A DNA stretch of 64,000 bases. Origin: Acholoe squamosa (lineage: Eukaryota > Annelida > Polychaeta > Phyllodocida > Polynoidae). Shown here in pieces: positions 21,901-33,527 of this stretch (positions are counted from its first letter, which is position 1; every line of letters starts with the position of its first letter). Where the stretch lies: assembly GCA_949317995.1 (NCBI GenBank), contig OX439041.1:47725269-47789268 (forward strand), written 5' to 3'. Under the pieces are notes generated by a model that was given only the letters and a program-made list of their open reading frames with translations, had not been told where the DNA came from and ran no database searches. A program made the translations under genes and the position numbers.

Positions 21901-24009
21901 ATCATGTACTTGAGTATAATGTTATTTCAGAATCTCATTATGTTACAGATATTGGCAAATGTCTTGTTCATCGGATGGAGGAATGCACTCAACCACATAA
22001 CCTATAGTGGCCAGTCGGTTGACCAATCATAGTCCATTGATGCAAGGGCACTCCTTATACAGTCCAATCAATCCTCCACCGGTAGCACAAGCCATAGAAT
22101 AGCTTAAAAGTCCACATTGTGTCACAATTCTCCTTACCAAGCAACGAACAACTAACACCATGAAAGTAGCCCTGATGTTAAGGCTCAATGGTCACCATCC
22201 AATGGAGGTATAACAACCATCATGGCCCCCATTATAGGTCTAAGACACGAAGCAGCAGCCAGTTCTGGCTGTGCCTCCGCCGACCACCCACCGACTGATG
22301 GGAAAAGTATGTGATTAACCAAAACAGGGACACCCACGTGATCAGGTCATGCACAAATGTCTCAGGAATCTAAATGGGACGCTGTAGTAGACAAGCTCAG
22401 AGTCTCCAAATTTGGTCTGTGAACATGAATACTTTCTGGTTGCGGCAAGTCAACGTCCTAATTACCTCAAATGATTGTCATATGAACATTTCTGGGTAAT
22501 GGGAATTTATATATGCCAATATTTAACCAACCCGATGTCATTTGTATGCCATTATTGATGACAATTACAATTAGTAATTCCTATACAATTATCACCTCTA
22601 CCTATTAACCACCCGTATTTCACCTTTCTTTACAATTAGACCCCATTAGAACAATTACATGTAAATCATATTATTAATAGGCCAGAATGTATAAAGAGGG
22701 TACAGGGGATAACCATTAGGCAGAAGACCCATCACACAAGATAACCACAGGGGAATCCCATAGTGAGGCCCATGGACCGGTTCATTCTAGTATGAACCAG
22801 ACCTAGCAAGCCCATGGGACAGGACATCCATATCCCTATGTAGTAGAATCAGTAGCAGCACCGACGGTCACCCAGCTCGGACGCAGGTTGTGCAGCGCCA
22901 CCTTCCGGTATACAATAGCATAGCCATGCAGCGCTATATGCTGCACCCTATGGGTTAACTAATATACACAGGCACGTCAAGCCTAGAACCATAGACTTCC
23001 TATGGTAATATCAGAGTGCACAATGGAGATCAGCGTCATGACACAGACAGACTTATTTATTATATTGTAAGTTGAGTATGGAATCTCTCACAATGGAAAT
23101 GTGTGTCGCCTCATTAGCCAAGCGAGAAGTATCGTTCACTATGAAACATCAATTGTTAAGCCTATGCAATAAAGATGTATAAATTGTATCTACGGGTTCT
23201 TGAGTTATCTCTTCATCAATGTCATCGAGAATCATCACATTAAAAAGGACCCGACAATAACTACTGGGAATATTTAAGCCAATGATATCTCATTTTAAAG
23301 ATCTTGAGATGAACCTTGATAACGAATTTCCCTGCAGAGGGGTGTTTTTGCCTCCTGGTCACAATTTGTCTTTATTGGCAAGGATGAAAATGACCTTTTA
23401 CAGGGATGCAAATTGACCTATGTAACCATATTAACTCCTTTATGCCCCCATAAAGATGACTTTTACCTTGGTCGCACCATGGATGTTTTTCTTCTTTGAT
23501 GTGGAGGCTGTGGTGAGTAAGGGTTGAATGAGTCTGAAAGCCTAGCCAGTCTACTCTCCAGGCATACTGGTTTCCTAGGCTAACATAGCTCCAAAACTAA
23601 CCATGAGATTGGAGAGTGTGATTAGCTTAATTTGAACTTCTTCTGGTTTCCAAGAATTCTACAGGGATGCTACTCACTGATCTCCAAAAATTCGGAAATG
23701 CTCATTTTACAATAGGAAATACTTACAGGAATGCAAATCTAAAATTTGGAATTCCTAAAAAGTTAGGAAAAGTGGAATCTCTGATTCTAGGATAGGTTTA
23801 ACCAATGGGAGAAGGCCTTGGAGTTTCCTATTTTTCTAGGATGCCCAAGAGCTTTCTAGACTACATAGGGGTACTAGCTCCTCCACTCACACGGGTGGGG
23901 GCAGTGGGCCATGGGGGTGCCTCTGCTGTGTCCAGTATCCCCTAGAGGGTATCTCTATGTATTTAGCATTTCTGGTGTTAGTGCATCAAAGAACTTAAGC
24001 CTTACAGTA
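19000..24009. other. Long A-rich non-coding tract
   Basis: I find no gene in these 5 kb. The plus strand stays A-rich to about 23,230, like the retroelement upstream, then changes composition. AATAAAG at about 23,170 followed by TGTATAAATTG could be a polyadenylation region of that element's 3' LTR, but I found no matching 5' copy. Several GGTAAGT-like sites occur (about 19,970 and 20,430). The stretch 23,640-23,770 holds simple, self-similar AATTCCTAG-type sequence. Confidence 0.4.
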
Positions 24010-24190
24010 CTATATAATCAGGGCTTCCCTAGCCCACTTAAAAGGGTCTATTTCTCCTCTTTTCTATCCCCTCAGGATGTGTATGGTGCAAATATGCGCG
24101 GGCACTGACACATTCCTCTGTGAAATGGTAATGTAGTTCTCGCCATGAATATGACCTAAGCTGTCAAAAGGGCGTTAAACATCTATTACT
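24010..24190 (-). repeat. SINE-like dispersed repeat, copy 1
   Basis: About 110-150 bp here match the reverse complement of 61,040-61,160, including a block around AGGATGTGT, a GCGCGGGCACTGACAC block and the CCCACTTAAA block. The two copies differ by scattered substitutions. They represent a dispersed family. I see no clear tRNA-type A and B boxes, so SINE is a provisional class. Confidence 0.6.
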
Positions 24191-24489
24191 CACTCACTAT
24201 ATAATCAGTAATGGGCAAAGTGTACAGAAGAGAGATTTATCTTTGGAAAAAGAAATATGTGGAAAGTTTGTTTTTTTTCTTTTTACCTCAGAAAACTGAA
24301 AATCTAGGAATTCCTAGGATTCTAGGAAGACTTTCATCCCTGGTTTATTGTTACATTAAGGTGACAACTGATCAGGGATAGACAATAGTTTGTAATCATG
24401 TTGCATTCGGAATTGGCCACCAACAGTTGTATTAAAAACTGGTCTTCTACATATAACCCATGTTTTTACTTACTTACTGAATGTCTCAT

Positions 24490-26213
24490 ATACTACAGGA
24501 ATGTACCCCAATGAATGGAAGGTAGCTAAAGTGGTTCCAATTTTTAAATCTGGTTATAAATTCTCAGTAAACAATTATAGACCAATATCATTACTACCAC
24601 TGCCTGGAAAAATATTTGAACATATTATTCATGATCACCTATCACAGTACCTTGAGAGACACAAAATATTGACAGATGCACAAGGAGGATATAGGAAAAA
24701 TAGATCTACAATTGAAACAATAGGAAAACTTACAGATTTTATACATTTAAATAAAAATGAAGGAAAATTCACTTTGGCAACTTTTATTGACTTAAAAAAA
24801 GCATTTATTACAGTGAATCACACAGTTCTCTTGGGCAAATTAAAATATTATGGAATAACTGGAAAAAACATAGAGCTATTACGAAATTACCTAGAAGACA
24901 GATTTCAGTTGACCATTGCAAATAATATTACCTCACCTGAAGAAAAAATTTCATTTGGAGTCCCTCAAGGGTCTGTTTTGGGACCATTGTTCTTCTTAAT
25001 TTATGTTAACAATGTTGAATCTTGTTGTGACCATTGTAAAATTGAGTTATTTGCTGATGATACAGTTATATATACTTCAGGTAAGGATTTGATTTCCACT
25101 ACTGCAAAAATGCAAAGTGACCTAGATAAATATGCAAAATGGTGTAAAGAAAATTGGCTAACAGTCAATGTAGCCAAGACAAAATATATGATCTTCTTTC
25201 CTAATACGAAAAATAGAATTGTATTAAAATTGAATAATCAAAAGATACACCAAGTACCATCATAGAAATATCTAGGAGTAACCTTAGATTCCAAGTTAAA
25301 GTATGATGTTTTCATCAAAAATCAAATACAAACACTTGAATTTAGAAGTTATCAATTAAGAAGAATCGCATATGTCCTAGACCAGGATACTTTATCCTTG
25401 ATATATAAAACCTTTCTATTACCAATTTTTGATTATGGTTGTGTACTATATCAAGCAGTATCTAAAACATTGAATGATAAACTACAAAGAATGCAAAACA
25501 GGTGTATAAAAATTATATTAAGAATGGATAATAAAACATCCACTCATCTTGTACATGCTTTAATAGGTGTTAATTATTTAAAAGATAGACAATATTATTT
25601 TACAACAACTATGGCATTCAAGAGATCACAGAATCCATGTTATATAGACCAAAGATTATTGTATACAAGACAATGGGATGGAAGAAGATTAAGAGTTATA
25701 ATGACAAGATTAACTTCTGTTAAAACAAGTTTGTACCATATGATATCAACAGTATGGAACAATCTAACACCTGAAATAAGAAATATCCCTGACCCAGAAA
25801 TATTTAAGACAAAAGTTAAGAAAATGTTGTCTGACAAGGTGCTGACTGTGTAAACAAATATACATTTAAAATGTTACTCTTTCCCCCCCCCCCCATTCCC
25901 CCCCCCCTGACTAATATCGATGGTAAATACAAATGATATTATTATGAAGGTATTTGTTATGTTGCATACCTCAGTGTTTTTAACAATACTGAAACATGAA
26001 ATATAATATGTAATTTGTTATTTAATATATATAAAACTGTTAATTCCTTTGCTAAGTGCACGAAAGCCAGAATTAAAATTATCATGGCTGCCTATGAGAC
26101 TACCTGAAAAGGTGAATGGTGGCCACCTGAGATTTGCATGTGCTATTAACAATACATGCTTGAATATCATTCAAATACTTTATTGCAAATAAAGGAAATT
26201 GTTCTTAAAAAAA
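24490..26213 (+). mobile_element. LINE (Jockey/CR1-like), 5'-truncated
   Basis: The element holds the RT part of a non-LTR retrotransposon ORF2, a 3' UTR with long C-runs (about 25,885-25,910) and a short terminal A-run after AATAAAGG (about 26,195-26,213). The endonuclease domain and ORF1 are missing, so it is a typical 5'-truncated insertion. The motif spectrum (NNYRPISLLP, FIDLKKAF, GVPQGSVLGPL, FADD) fits the Jockey/CR1/L2 group. I cannot choose the clade without alignment. Confidence 0.85.
24501..25853 (+). pseudogene. LINE ORF2 reverse transcriptase, one stop
   Basis: The open frame from the truncated 5' end to TAG 25,263-25,265 encodes RT motifs in order: YPNEWKVAKVVPIFK, NNYRPISLLP, RSTIETIGKL, ATFIDLKKAFITVNH (first catalytic Asp), FGVPQGSVLGPLFF and the FADD box (25,052-25,063). 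After the stop the same frame continues with KYLGVTLDSKL, a usual post-palm motif, and the C-terminal region runs to TAA 25,851-25,853. Apart from the single stop and the missing endonuclease, the reading frame is intact, so this insertion is fairly young. The enzyme would prime reverse transcription on nicked target DNA. Confidence 0.85.
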
Positions 26214-26480
26214 ACAGGGTTCTGTAAAAATGCAGTTGAAAAAAGAAACAGGATTTTTGACTTCCACTTTTTCTACCTTGAGACACCGTGACTCAAGAAA
26301 TACAAGATGGATGGTTGTAAATTTGCATTTCTCTGATAGCACCTTTCTATTGAATACGGCCAGAAAGAATAGTGTGGCGGGAAATGCTTAGTTCAGGCGA
26401 CAGCCACAGGTGGCGCCCTTGTCGCCAAGCCCGGAAACTGCAGACAGCGTCCTTCATCAGTCTGCCTTAGTTTTCCTCAG

Positions 26481-26760
26481 CTGTCGAGCCAAGCTCTAGC
26501 TACATTTTTGGTTAGATTTAGCTTAGAAATATATATCTAGTGCTGACCTGCTCCCCAGTTTTAGCCCTTAAATCTCAACGATCTTCTTCCACAATATCCA
26601 TCTGAGTTATAGCTACCCAGCTGTCGAGCCAAGCTCTAGCTACATTTTTGGTTAGATTTAGCTTAGAAATATATATCTAGTGCTGACCTGTTCCCCAGTT
26701 TTAGCCCTTAAATCTCAACGATCTTCGTCCACAATATCCATCCGAGTTATAGCTACCCAG
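26481..26760. repeat. Two 140-bp tandem repeats plus a third partial copy
   Basis: The units start CTGTCGAGCCAAGCTCTAG at 26,481 and 26,621 and differ by about three bases. The first 74 bases recur at 26,962 inside the neighbouring LTR. The same set recurs at 30,728, 30,868 and 31,209 in the second duplication unit, and a diverged copy lies at about 49,632. Confidence 0.93.
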
Positions 26761-26761
26761 C

Positions 26762-27249
26762 AGTGTATAATAAAGCCGATGTCAGTCCCGTATAATTATG
26801 TATTTTAGAATTTAGTTTGGTTGCTGTAGGCACTTGTTCCAAACTGGTGTAATCATGTGACCAAATAGGGACGTTTGATTGGCTGCTGGCGTTTTGAAGT
26901 CAGATTTAACTTTAGCACCCACCGAACCAGAACCCTTTGTAGAGCTTGCTCCAAATTTCAGCTGTCGAGCCAAGCTCTAGCTACATTTTTGGTTAGATTT
27001 AGCTTAGAAATATATATCTAGTGCTGACCTGTGACTAGTGTTTAATCTGTACCGTTTCGGGCAATATATTGATATCTTTTTATCTACTAAACTGTAATTG
27101 AAATTGTTTGTCTTGATTCCACATTCATTCAGATTGTCATTTTAGATCCACTAGTTTCTATCATTTCCAAAGCCTTAATTATTCCAAATTCTAGCCATCC
27201 TAACTTTAGAAAACATGTAGATTAATTCCCCAGTCCGTTTATTGTTACA
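26762..27249 (+). mobile_element. LTR (family B), unit 1
   Basis: The sequence ends CCGTTTATTGTTACA at 27,249 and is followed at once by CTGGTGTCAGAAGTG, a primer-binding-site type common in Gypsy-like elements. This marks the 3' end of a 5' LTR. The start is not certain. A related fragment without the primer site lies at 49,557-49,935. No coding region of this element follows; the internal part has been replaced or lost. Confidence 0.55.
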
Positions 27250-27250
27250 C

Positions 27251-27264
27251 TGGTGTCAGAAGTG
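27251..27264 (+). other. Primer-binding site of LTR family B
   Basis: TGGTGTCAGAAGTG begins one base after the TACA end of the LTR. It starts with TGG, complementary to a tRNA CCA end. The same site occurs at about 31,498 in the second duplication unit. I cannot name the tRNA. Confidence 0.55.
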
Positions 27265-28079
27265 TCCAAAATCTCGATCGACGACATTTATTTTTTCGTT
27301 GATCGGCAACCCCGCCCACTTTCTCAAGTTTTCCCAGCTCAGCTGCAACCTTGATAAACCAATGTTTTAACATTTCTTGGCATCATTGCTGTTGTCCTCT
27401 ATTCTTTATGTCATGGCAGATATGATCCTTACTATAGATTAGTACTAGAACAGCCTATTCCATGGCGGACCCTATTAAATACAATATGCTTGTATTCAAT
27501 GGGGTCCGCCATCTTGGATTTTGAATGGAGCTGAGCTGTTTTTTTCTTTAATTAAAAGCAAATTAACCCCATAGGCCATGACATAAATGCAAATGTCCAC
27601 TCTAATGGAATATTTTTGCATCGTATTCACCAAGGTGAGGCTATCTGTATTCAACGACGCCTTATAGGTCGTGGACATTTGCTTATATATTCCATCCACG
27701 GACTGCTTTGACATGTGAGCCAGCAAGCAGAAAGGACAGATACTGTGGGATTTAGTACCAGATTTAGCCACCAGGGGGCACCACTATGGGCTAGGATAGG
27801 AAAAATATGCCTAAAAATGTTATAGGCTACTTTTTGATAAAGCGTTCTATTTTGGGTGGAAAGGTTCCAAAGTTGGCATGTAAAAAGCATGTTTTTGGGC
27901 CAAAATAGGCATTTTTGGTGATTTCTGTTGCCATGGAAACATGATGTTCATTCTAAATAGGAAAATCAATGATCCCATTTGAAGGAACATTCCACAAGGT
28001 TTACTGTGGTGAAAACAGAATGAAAATACCATTTCTAGATCAAAAGTTATGGGCAAAAAAATAAAAAAATAATGTTAAA

Positions 28080-28800
28080 TTTAGCAAGCCATTCCTCCAA
28101 AACTAACAGGAGTATCTTCTCATGCAATATATCACTGTAAAGCTAGTGATTTGAATTTTACCGTTGACTTTTGGCACTGAGCACCCTTTCTCCTTGCCTC
28201 TACACACATGTCCTAAATGTATTGATTGAGATATTCATAAAATAAGAAGAAAATAGTCGGACAGTGGTTCTCGAATCTCCTGTCTGTTTGACGAGAAGAA
28301 ACTCGAAAACCAAATACCGATATGTCCATGAATTTTGTGTCTTTACATCAAGTTTAACCCCAACCCACTTCAAATATGTCATAGATAGACTGGTTAGGAG
28401 ATTCATAAGGTTAGGAAGAGATCTGACAATGTCACCTGTCACGAAACAAATTTCTCAAATTTCCGTCGGCCGTTTGGCTACTTTGTACTATTTCTGACTT
28501 CATAACAACCTCAGAACCACCCCAAATTACTCCCAACATGTCCTAATATGATGTTTTGAGAAGCTCTTAAAGTTTGAATTTGAAATTCTGAGGAAAAAGG
28601 GTTCGTTCTGGTGCCTACTTTGACGGGCGTACTCAAAAAAATCAATTACCGGTACGCCACAAATATTACATCCCGGCTCAGCCGCAATCTTGTTAACTTT
28701 TGTCCACTGATATATGTATAAAACCTGGCTAATCTGCTGTTGTACATCGATCCCCAACTATCTAAAGGGTGTCTGTTTATTGGGTGTATGTTTTGTAAAG
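28080..28800. repeat. Diverged satellite-like array, unit 1
   Basis: A motif of the form AAAYATGTCNTAGAT, preceded by an ACCCC-AA-TACTC-type context, recurs at about 28,205, 28,375 and 28,537, a spacing near 165-170 bp. Related units lie at 44,700-45,300. The array is old, as units differ strongly. The same sequence is present at about 32,330-33,050 in the second duplication unit. Confidence 0.55.
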
Positions 28801-28823
28801 AATTGGTACCAGAATATTGAGTC

Positions 28824-29256
28824 TGTAGGGGCACGGTTTAGTATTAGCATCTATGGCTTACGGGTTGACTAGTTTCCGAGCGGAGTGTCCTTTCGGGTTG
28901 AGGCCGGTTACGCCTGGCGGATGGTGGAAGCACTGTCCTCCAGGCTTCCTGGCTTAAACATAAGGGGTCGCCACCCTGTGGCTATATAATAGTCGGGTCG
29001 GAAGCTAGAGAGACAGAATCCCCCCCCCCGGATTCTGTACGAACACCCTAAGATCTCCCTGACTCCGAAACCTAGTGGAAGACAGATAATGTCATTCCGT
29101 ATACCCCCTAGGCCTATTAACCTAGAATAACCTTAGTTTTCATCCTGGATAGGAATGTCATGTAAGTATCGGTTTCAGGATTACTCCTAATAGAATACCA
29201 ATAATAATAGTATTTAGTTTCAACCTTGGTTAGGAATGAAAGTTACCTTATAAACA
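28824..29256 (-). mobile_element. Duplicate 3' LTR of the - strand Gypsy element
   Basis: This is the copy, in duplication unit 1, of the LTR at 33,071-33,504. On the - strand it starts TGTTTATAAGG just after a purine tract (29,257-29,278) and ends CCCCTACA at 28,824. The flank at its outer end is again GAGTC. The sequence to its right, up to 30,710, duplicates the element's 3' untranslated region and the last codons of its post-integrase ORF. Confidence 0.75.
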
Positions 29257-31008
29257 CCTTTTTTTCCCCCTTTTTTTTAGGAAATTATACAGACTACAAT
29301 AATGGAACAATGTTTCCATCTTTGATATAAAGGTATCTATATTGAGTCTGACATATCTATTCGTACTGTTTACAGCGCCACCCTCTACTGGAGTGCGTCA
29401 CTGTCTTAGTGCCGGCCATGGCGTAAATCTGTACTTATATCATTGCGCCAGTGATGAGGCTGAGATGTTAGGCTTGTAACCTGCTGCAAAATGTAGTTCT
29501 ATACACTTTACCCTAAAACTCAATAAAACCAACCAAATGTGTTGCATATTTAGACAGAAATTTGTCATCTACATTTTTCTTATTGTGTTTTTAGTTCTGT
29601 TTCTAACAGATGATGAGAAATTAAAACAATTTCCTACACTGTCAGTGGTTGCACTGTCCCACCCCCTCGCCGATAGAAATGCATTGTTTTGGTTTTGGTT
29701 TAGGTATTTAGAGAGGATTTGGGCCTTAATGAGCATTACCAGGTTCTTAATCTACACCTTTTCTATTCATTTGTATAATATCACAACATATTTTTGCATA
29801 GATTGTCAGAGATATGGCCTCAAACTTTCATATGATCCAAGGAGCAACACATCATGGTGGCCATGACAGGGTGCTGGACTAGCTTGACATACTTCTGCTT
29901 CATTGGTCAGTCTACACTACCCAGGGGCCTATGGCGTCAGAGACGCATTCAACATAATGTGGCGCTGAGGTAAGAGTGATATCTATTAACAACTTTTAGG
30001 TACTTATATATTGATATCACCGGAAACAAATTTTAATTATGAACACAGACTGGTATAGTGGATCTGGACTTAACAATATGCCAGATATATATTTCTAAGC
30101 TATTAGTAACCTACCAGAATAGTAGGATACTTCACAAATGTATCTAGCTGCTATATGGAATGATAATAAATATGTTCATATCACCTGGGAAGTTTCCTGT
30201 TGTCTGTTATGTAGTGCCACGATCCCGAAGACGTAAAATCCTCCAGTAGGTACAGTTCGTAATGGGCTGGTGTGATAATGCAGAAATAATGACTCAGGGC
30301 CTCTTGGGACCTTTCAGAGTTCATTCTAAGTAGAATAGTACTTCCACTCGGCATCTGGAATGTCTGCTGCACTAGTAATATGCGTAGTAATTGCACATCA
30401 GACAACAGTCATGTATTAACTAGACCAATAAGTCTTGGCCATAAAGTCCAGGTAATGTATCTATCAATCATCTCGGGTATGTTCAGCTCAATATAAATCA
30501 GGATTTCACCGGCTACAGCTACCACAGTATCCTCATACCACCATCTTCTTCTCGTAATCCATGTAACACCATGTCAGCAACCATCATACCTAGCCAGAAT
30601 AGTAGTTATTTCGGATTTAATACTTAATATATTCATATATGCTTCTACCTATCATCCTTAGGCTTATCCTTATTAGCTTCAGGATTCTTAGGCTTCTCGG
30701 GTTTAAGTCCGCCTTAGTTTTCCTCAGCTGTCGAGCCAAGCTCTAGCTACATTTTTGGTTAGATTTAGCTTAGAAATATATATCTAGTGCTGACCTGCTC
30801 CCCAGTTTTAGCCCTTAAATCTCAACGATCTTCTTCCACAATATCCATCTGAGTTATAGCTACCCAGCTGTCGAGCCAAGCTCTAGCTACATTTTTGGTT
30901 AGATTTAGCTTAGAAATATATATCTAGTGCTGACCTGCTCCCCAGTTTTAGCCCTTAAATCTCAACGATCTTCGTCCACAATATCCATCCGAGTTATAGC
31001 TACCCAGC

Positions 31009-31496
31009 AGTGTATAATAAAGCCGATGTCAGTCCCGTATAATTATGTATTTTAGAATTTAGTTTGGTTGCTGTAGGCACTTGTTCCAAACTGGTGTAAT
31101 CATGTGACCAAATAGGGACGTTTGATTGGCTGCTGGCGTTTTGAAGTCAGATTTAACTTTAGCACCCACCGAACCAGAACCCTTTGTAGAGCTTGCTCCA
31201 AATTTCAGCTGTCGAGCCAAGCTCTAGCTACATTTTTGGTTAGATTTAGCTTAGAAATATATATCTAGTGCTGACCTGTGACTAGTGTTTAATCTGTACC
31301 GTTTCGGTCAATATATTGATATCTTTTTATCTACTAAACTGTAATTGAAATTGTTTGTCTTGATTCCACATTCATTCAGATTGTCATTTTAGATCCACTA
31401 GTTTCTATCATTTCCAAAGCCTTAATTATTCCAAATTCTAGCCATCCTAACTTTAGAAAACATGTAGATTAATTCCCCAGTCCGTTTATTGTTACA
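31009..31496 (+). mobile_element. LTR (family B), unit 2
   Basis: This is the duplicate of 26,762-27,249, ending GTTACA at 31,496 with the primer-binding site TGGTGTCAGAAG from 31,498. It differs from the first copy by single bases. Confidence 0.55.
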
Positions 31497-33070
31497 CTGG
31501 TGTCAGAAGTGTCCAAAATCTCGATCGACGACATTTATTTTTTCGTTGATCGGCAACCCCGCCCACTTTCTCAAGTTTTCCCAGCTCAGCTGCAACCTTG
31601 ATAAACCAATGTTTTAACATTTCCTGGCATCATTGCTGTTGTCCTCTATTCTTTATGTCATGGCAGATATGATCCTTACTATAGATTAGTACTAGAACAG
31701 CCTATTCCATGGCGGACCCTATTAAATACAATATGCTTGTATTCAATGGGGTCCGCCATCTTGGATTTTGAATGGAGCTGAGCTGTTTTTTTCTTTAATT
31801 AAAAGCAAATTAACCCCATAGGCCATGACATAAATGCAAATGTCCACTCCAATGGAATATTTTTGCATCGTATTCACCAAGGTGAGGCTATCTGTATTCA
31901 ACGACGCCTTATAGGTCGTGGACATTTGCTTATATATTCCATCCACGGACTGCTTTGACATGTGAGCCAGCAAGCAGAAAGGACAGATACTGTGGGATTT
32001 AGTACCAGATTTAGCCACCAGGGGGCACCACTATGGGCTAGGATAGGAAAAATATGCCTAAAAATGTTATAGGCTACTTTTTGATAAAGCGTTCTATTTT
32101 GGGTGGAAAGGTTCCAAAGTTGGCATGTAAAAAGCATGTTTTTGGGCCAAAATAGGCATTTTTGGTGATTTCTGTTGCCATGGAAACATGATGTTCATTC
32201 TAAATAGGAAAATCAATGATCCCATTTGAAGGAACATTCCACAAGGTTTACTGTGGTGAAAACAGAATGAAAATACCATTTCTAGATCAAAAGTTATGGG
32301 CAAAAAAATAAAAAAATAATGTTAAATTTAGCAAGCCATTCCTCCAAAACTAACAGGAGTATCTTCTCATGCAATATATCACTGTAAAGCTAGTGATTTG
32401 AATTTTACAGTTGACTTTTGGCACTGAGCACCCTTTCTCCTTGCCTCTACACACATGTCCTAAATGTATTGATTGAGATATTCATAAAATAAGAAGAAAA
32501 TAGTCGGACAGTGGTTCTCGAATCTCCTGTCTGTTTGACGAGAAGAAACTCGAAAACCAAATACCGATATGTCCATGAATTTTGTGTCTTTACATCAAGT
32601 TTAACCCCAACCCACTTCAAATATGTCGTAGATAGACTGGTTAGGAGATTCATAAGGTTAGGAAGAGATCTGACAATGTCACCTGTCACGAAACAAATTT
32701 CTCAAATTTCCGTCGGCCGTTTGGCTACTTTGTACTATTTCTGACTTCATAACAACCTCAGAACCACCCCAAATTACTCCCAACATGTCCTAATATGATG
32801 TTTTGAGAAGCTCTTAAAGTTTGAATTTGAAATTCTGAGGAAAAAGGGTTCGTTCTGGTGCCTACTTTGACGGGCGTACTCAAAAAAATCAATTACCGGT
32901 ACGCCACAAATATTACATCCCGGCTCAGCCGCAATCTTGTTAACTTTTGTCCACTGATATATGTATAAAACCTGGCTAATCTGCTGTTGTACATCGATCC
33001 CCAACTATCTAAAGGGTGTCTGTTTATTGGGTGTATGTTTTGTAAAGAATTGGTACCAGAATATTGAGTC

Positions 33071-33504
33071 TGTAGGGGCACGGTTTAGTATTAGCATCTA
33101 TGGCTTACGGGTTGACTAGTTTCCGAGCGGAGTGTCCTTTCGGGTTGAGGCCGGTTACGCCTGGCGGATGGTGGAAGCACTGTCCTCCAGGCTTCCTGGC
33201 TTAAACATAAGGGGTCGCCACCCTGTGGCTATATAATAGTCGGGTCGGAAGCTAGAGAGACAGAATCCCCCCCCCCCGGATTCTGTACGAACACCCTAAG
33301 ATCTCCCTGACTCCGAAACCTAGTGGAAGACAGATAATGTCATTCCGTATACCCCCTAGGCCTATTAACCTAGAATAACCTTAGTTTTCATACTGGATAG
33401 GAATGTCATGTAAGTATCGGTTTCAGGATTACTCCTAATAGAATACCAATAATAATAGTATTTAGTTTCAACCTTGGTTAGGAATGAAAGTTACCTTATA
33501 AACA
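33071..33504 (-). mobile_element. 3' LTR of the - strand Gypsy element
   Basis: On the - strand this 434-bp repeat starts TGTTTATAAGG directly after a purine tract and ends CCCCTACA, with a TATATAG box-like motif in the middle. It is in the expected orientation for an element transcribed leftwards. Its last ~250 bp match the other end of the element in inverted orientation; its first ~180 bp do not. Confidence 0.75.
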
Positions 33505-33527
33505 CCTTTTTTTCCCCCTTTTTTTTA
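33505..33527 (-). other. Polypurine tract of the - strand Gypsy element
   Basis: On the - strand this is a run of A8, G5 and A7 followed by GG, immediately before the LTR start. This is the classic primer position for plus-strand synthesis and fixes the LTR boundary and orientation. Confidence 0.75.

Larger units (their letters stand above)
26464..30710. repeat. 4.25-kb tandem duplication, unit 1
   Basis: This 4,247-bp block is repeated directly at 30,711-34,958. I counted roughly a dozen substitutions and one C-run length change between the copies, so identity is about 99.7%. The unit begins at CCTTAGTTTTCCTC and ends at GGGTTTAAGTCCG. The left edge (CAGTCTG|CC) and right edge (AAGTCCG|TA) share only a base or a few imperfect bases, which suggests an end-joining-type duplication. 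It carries the 140-bp repeats, an LTR with primer site, satellite-like DNA and the 3' end of the - strand Gypsy element. Confidence 0.95.

Noticed and set aside
22690..23230. 3' LTR of the env-bearing element
   Set aside because: TATA-like and AATAAA-like sequences are present, but no matching 5' copy or clear TG...CA boundaries could be found, so I did not annotate an LTR.
27496..27771. 91-codon - strand ORF with a CPFC motif (and its duplicate at 31,743-32,018)
   Set aside because: It begins at a non-ATG codon, overlaps another ORF in a different frame and lies in repeat DNA. Two identical copies reflect the 4.25-kb duplication, not selection.
28824..29256. Solo LTR inserted independently in the + orientation
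   Set aside because: The polypurine tract directly beside its TG end and the adjoining post-integrase coding sequence show that it is the 3' LTR of the - strand element (duplicated copy).
29537..29866. 109-codon hydrophobic ORF on the + strand (and its duplicate at 33,785-34,114)
   Set aside because: It lies antisense in the 3' region of the - strand element, has no recognisable motif, and its conservation between the two copies is explained by the recent duplication of the whole block.
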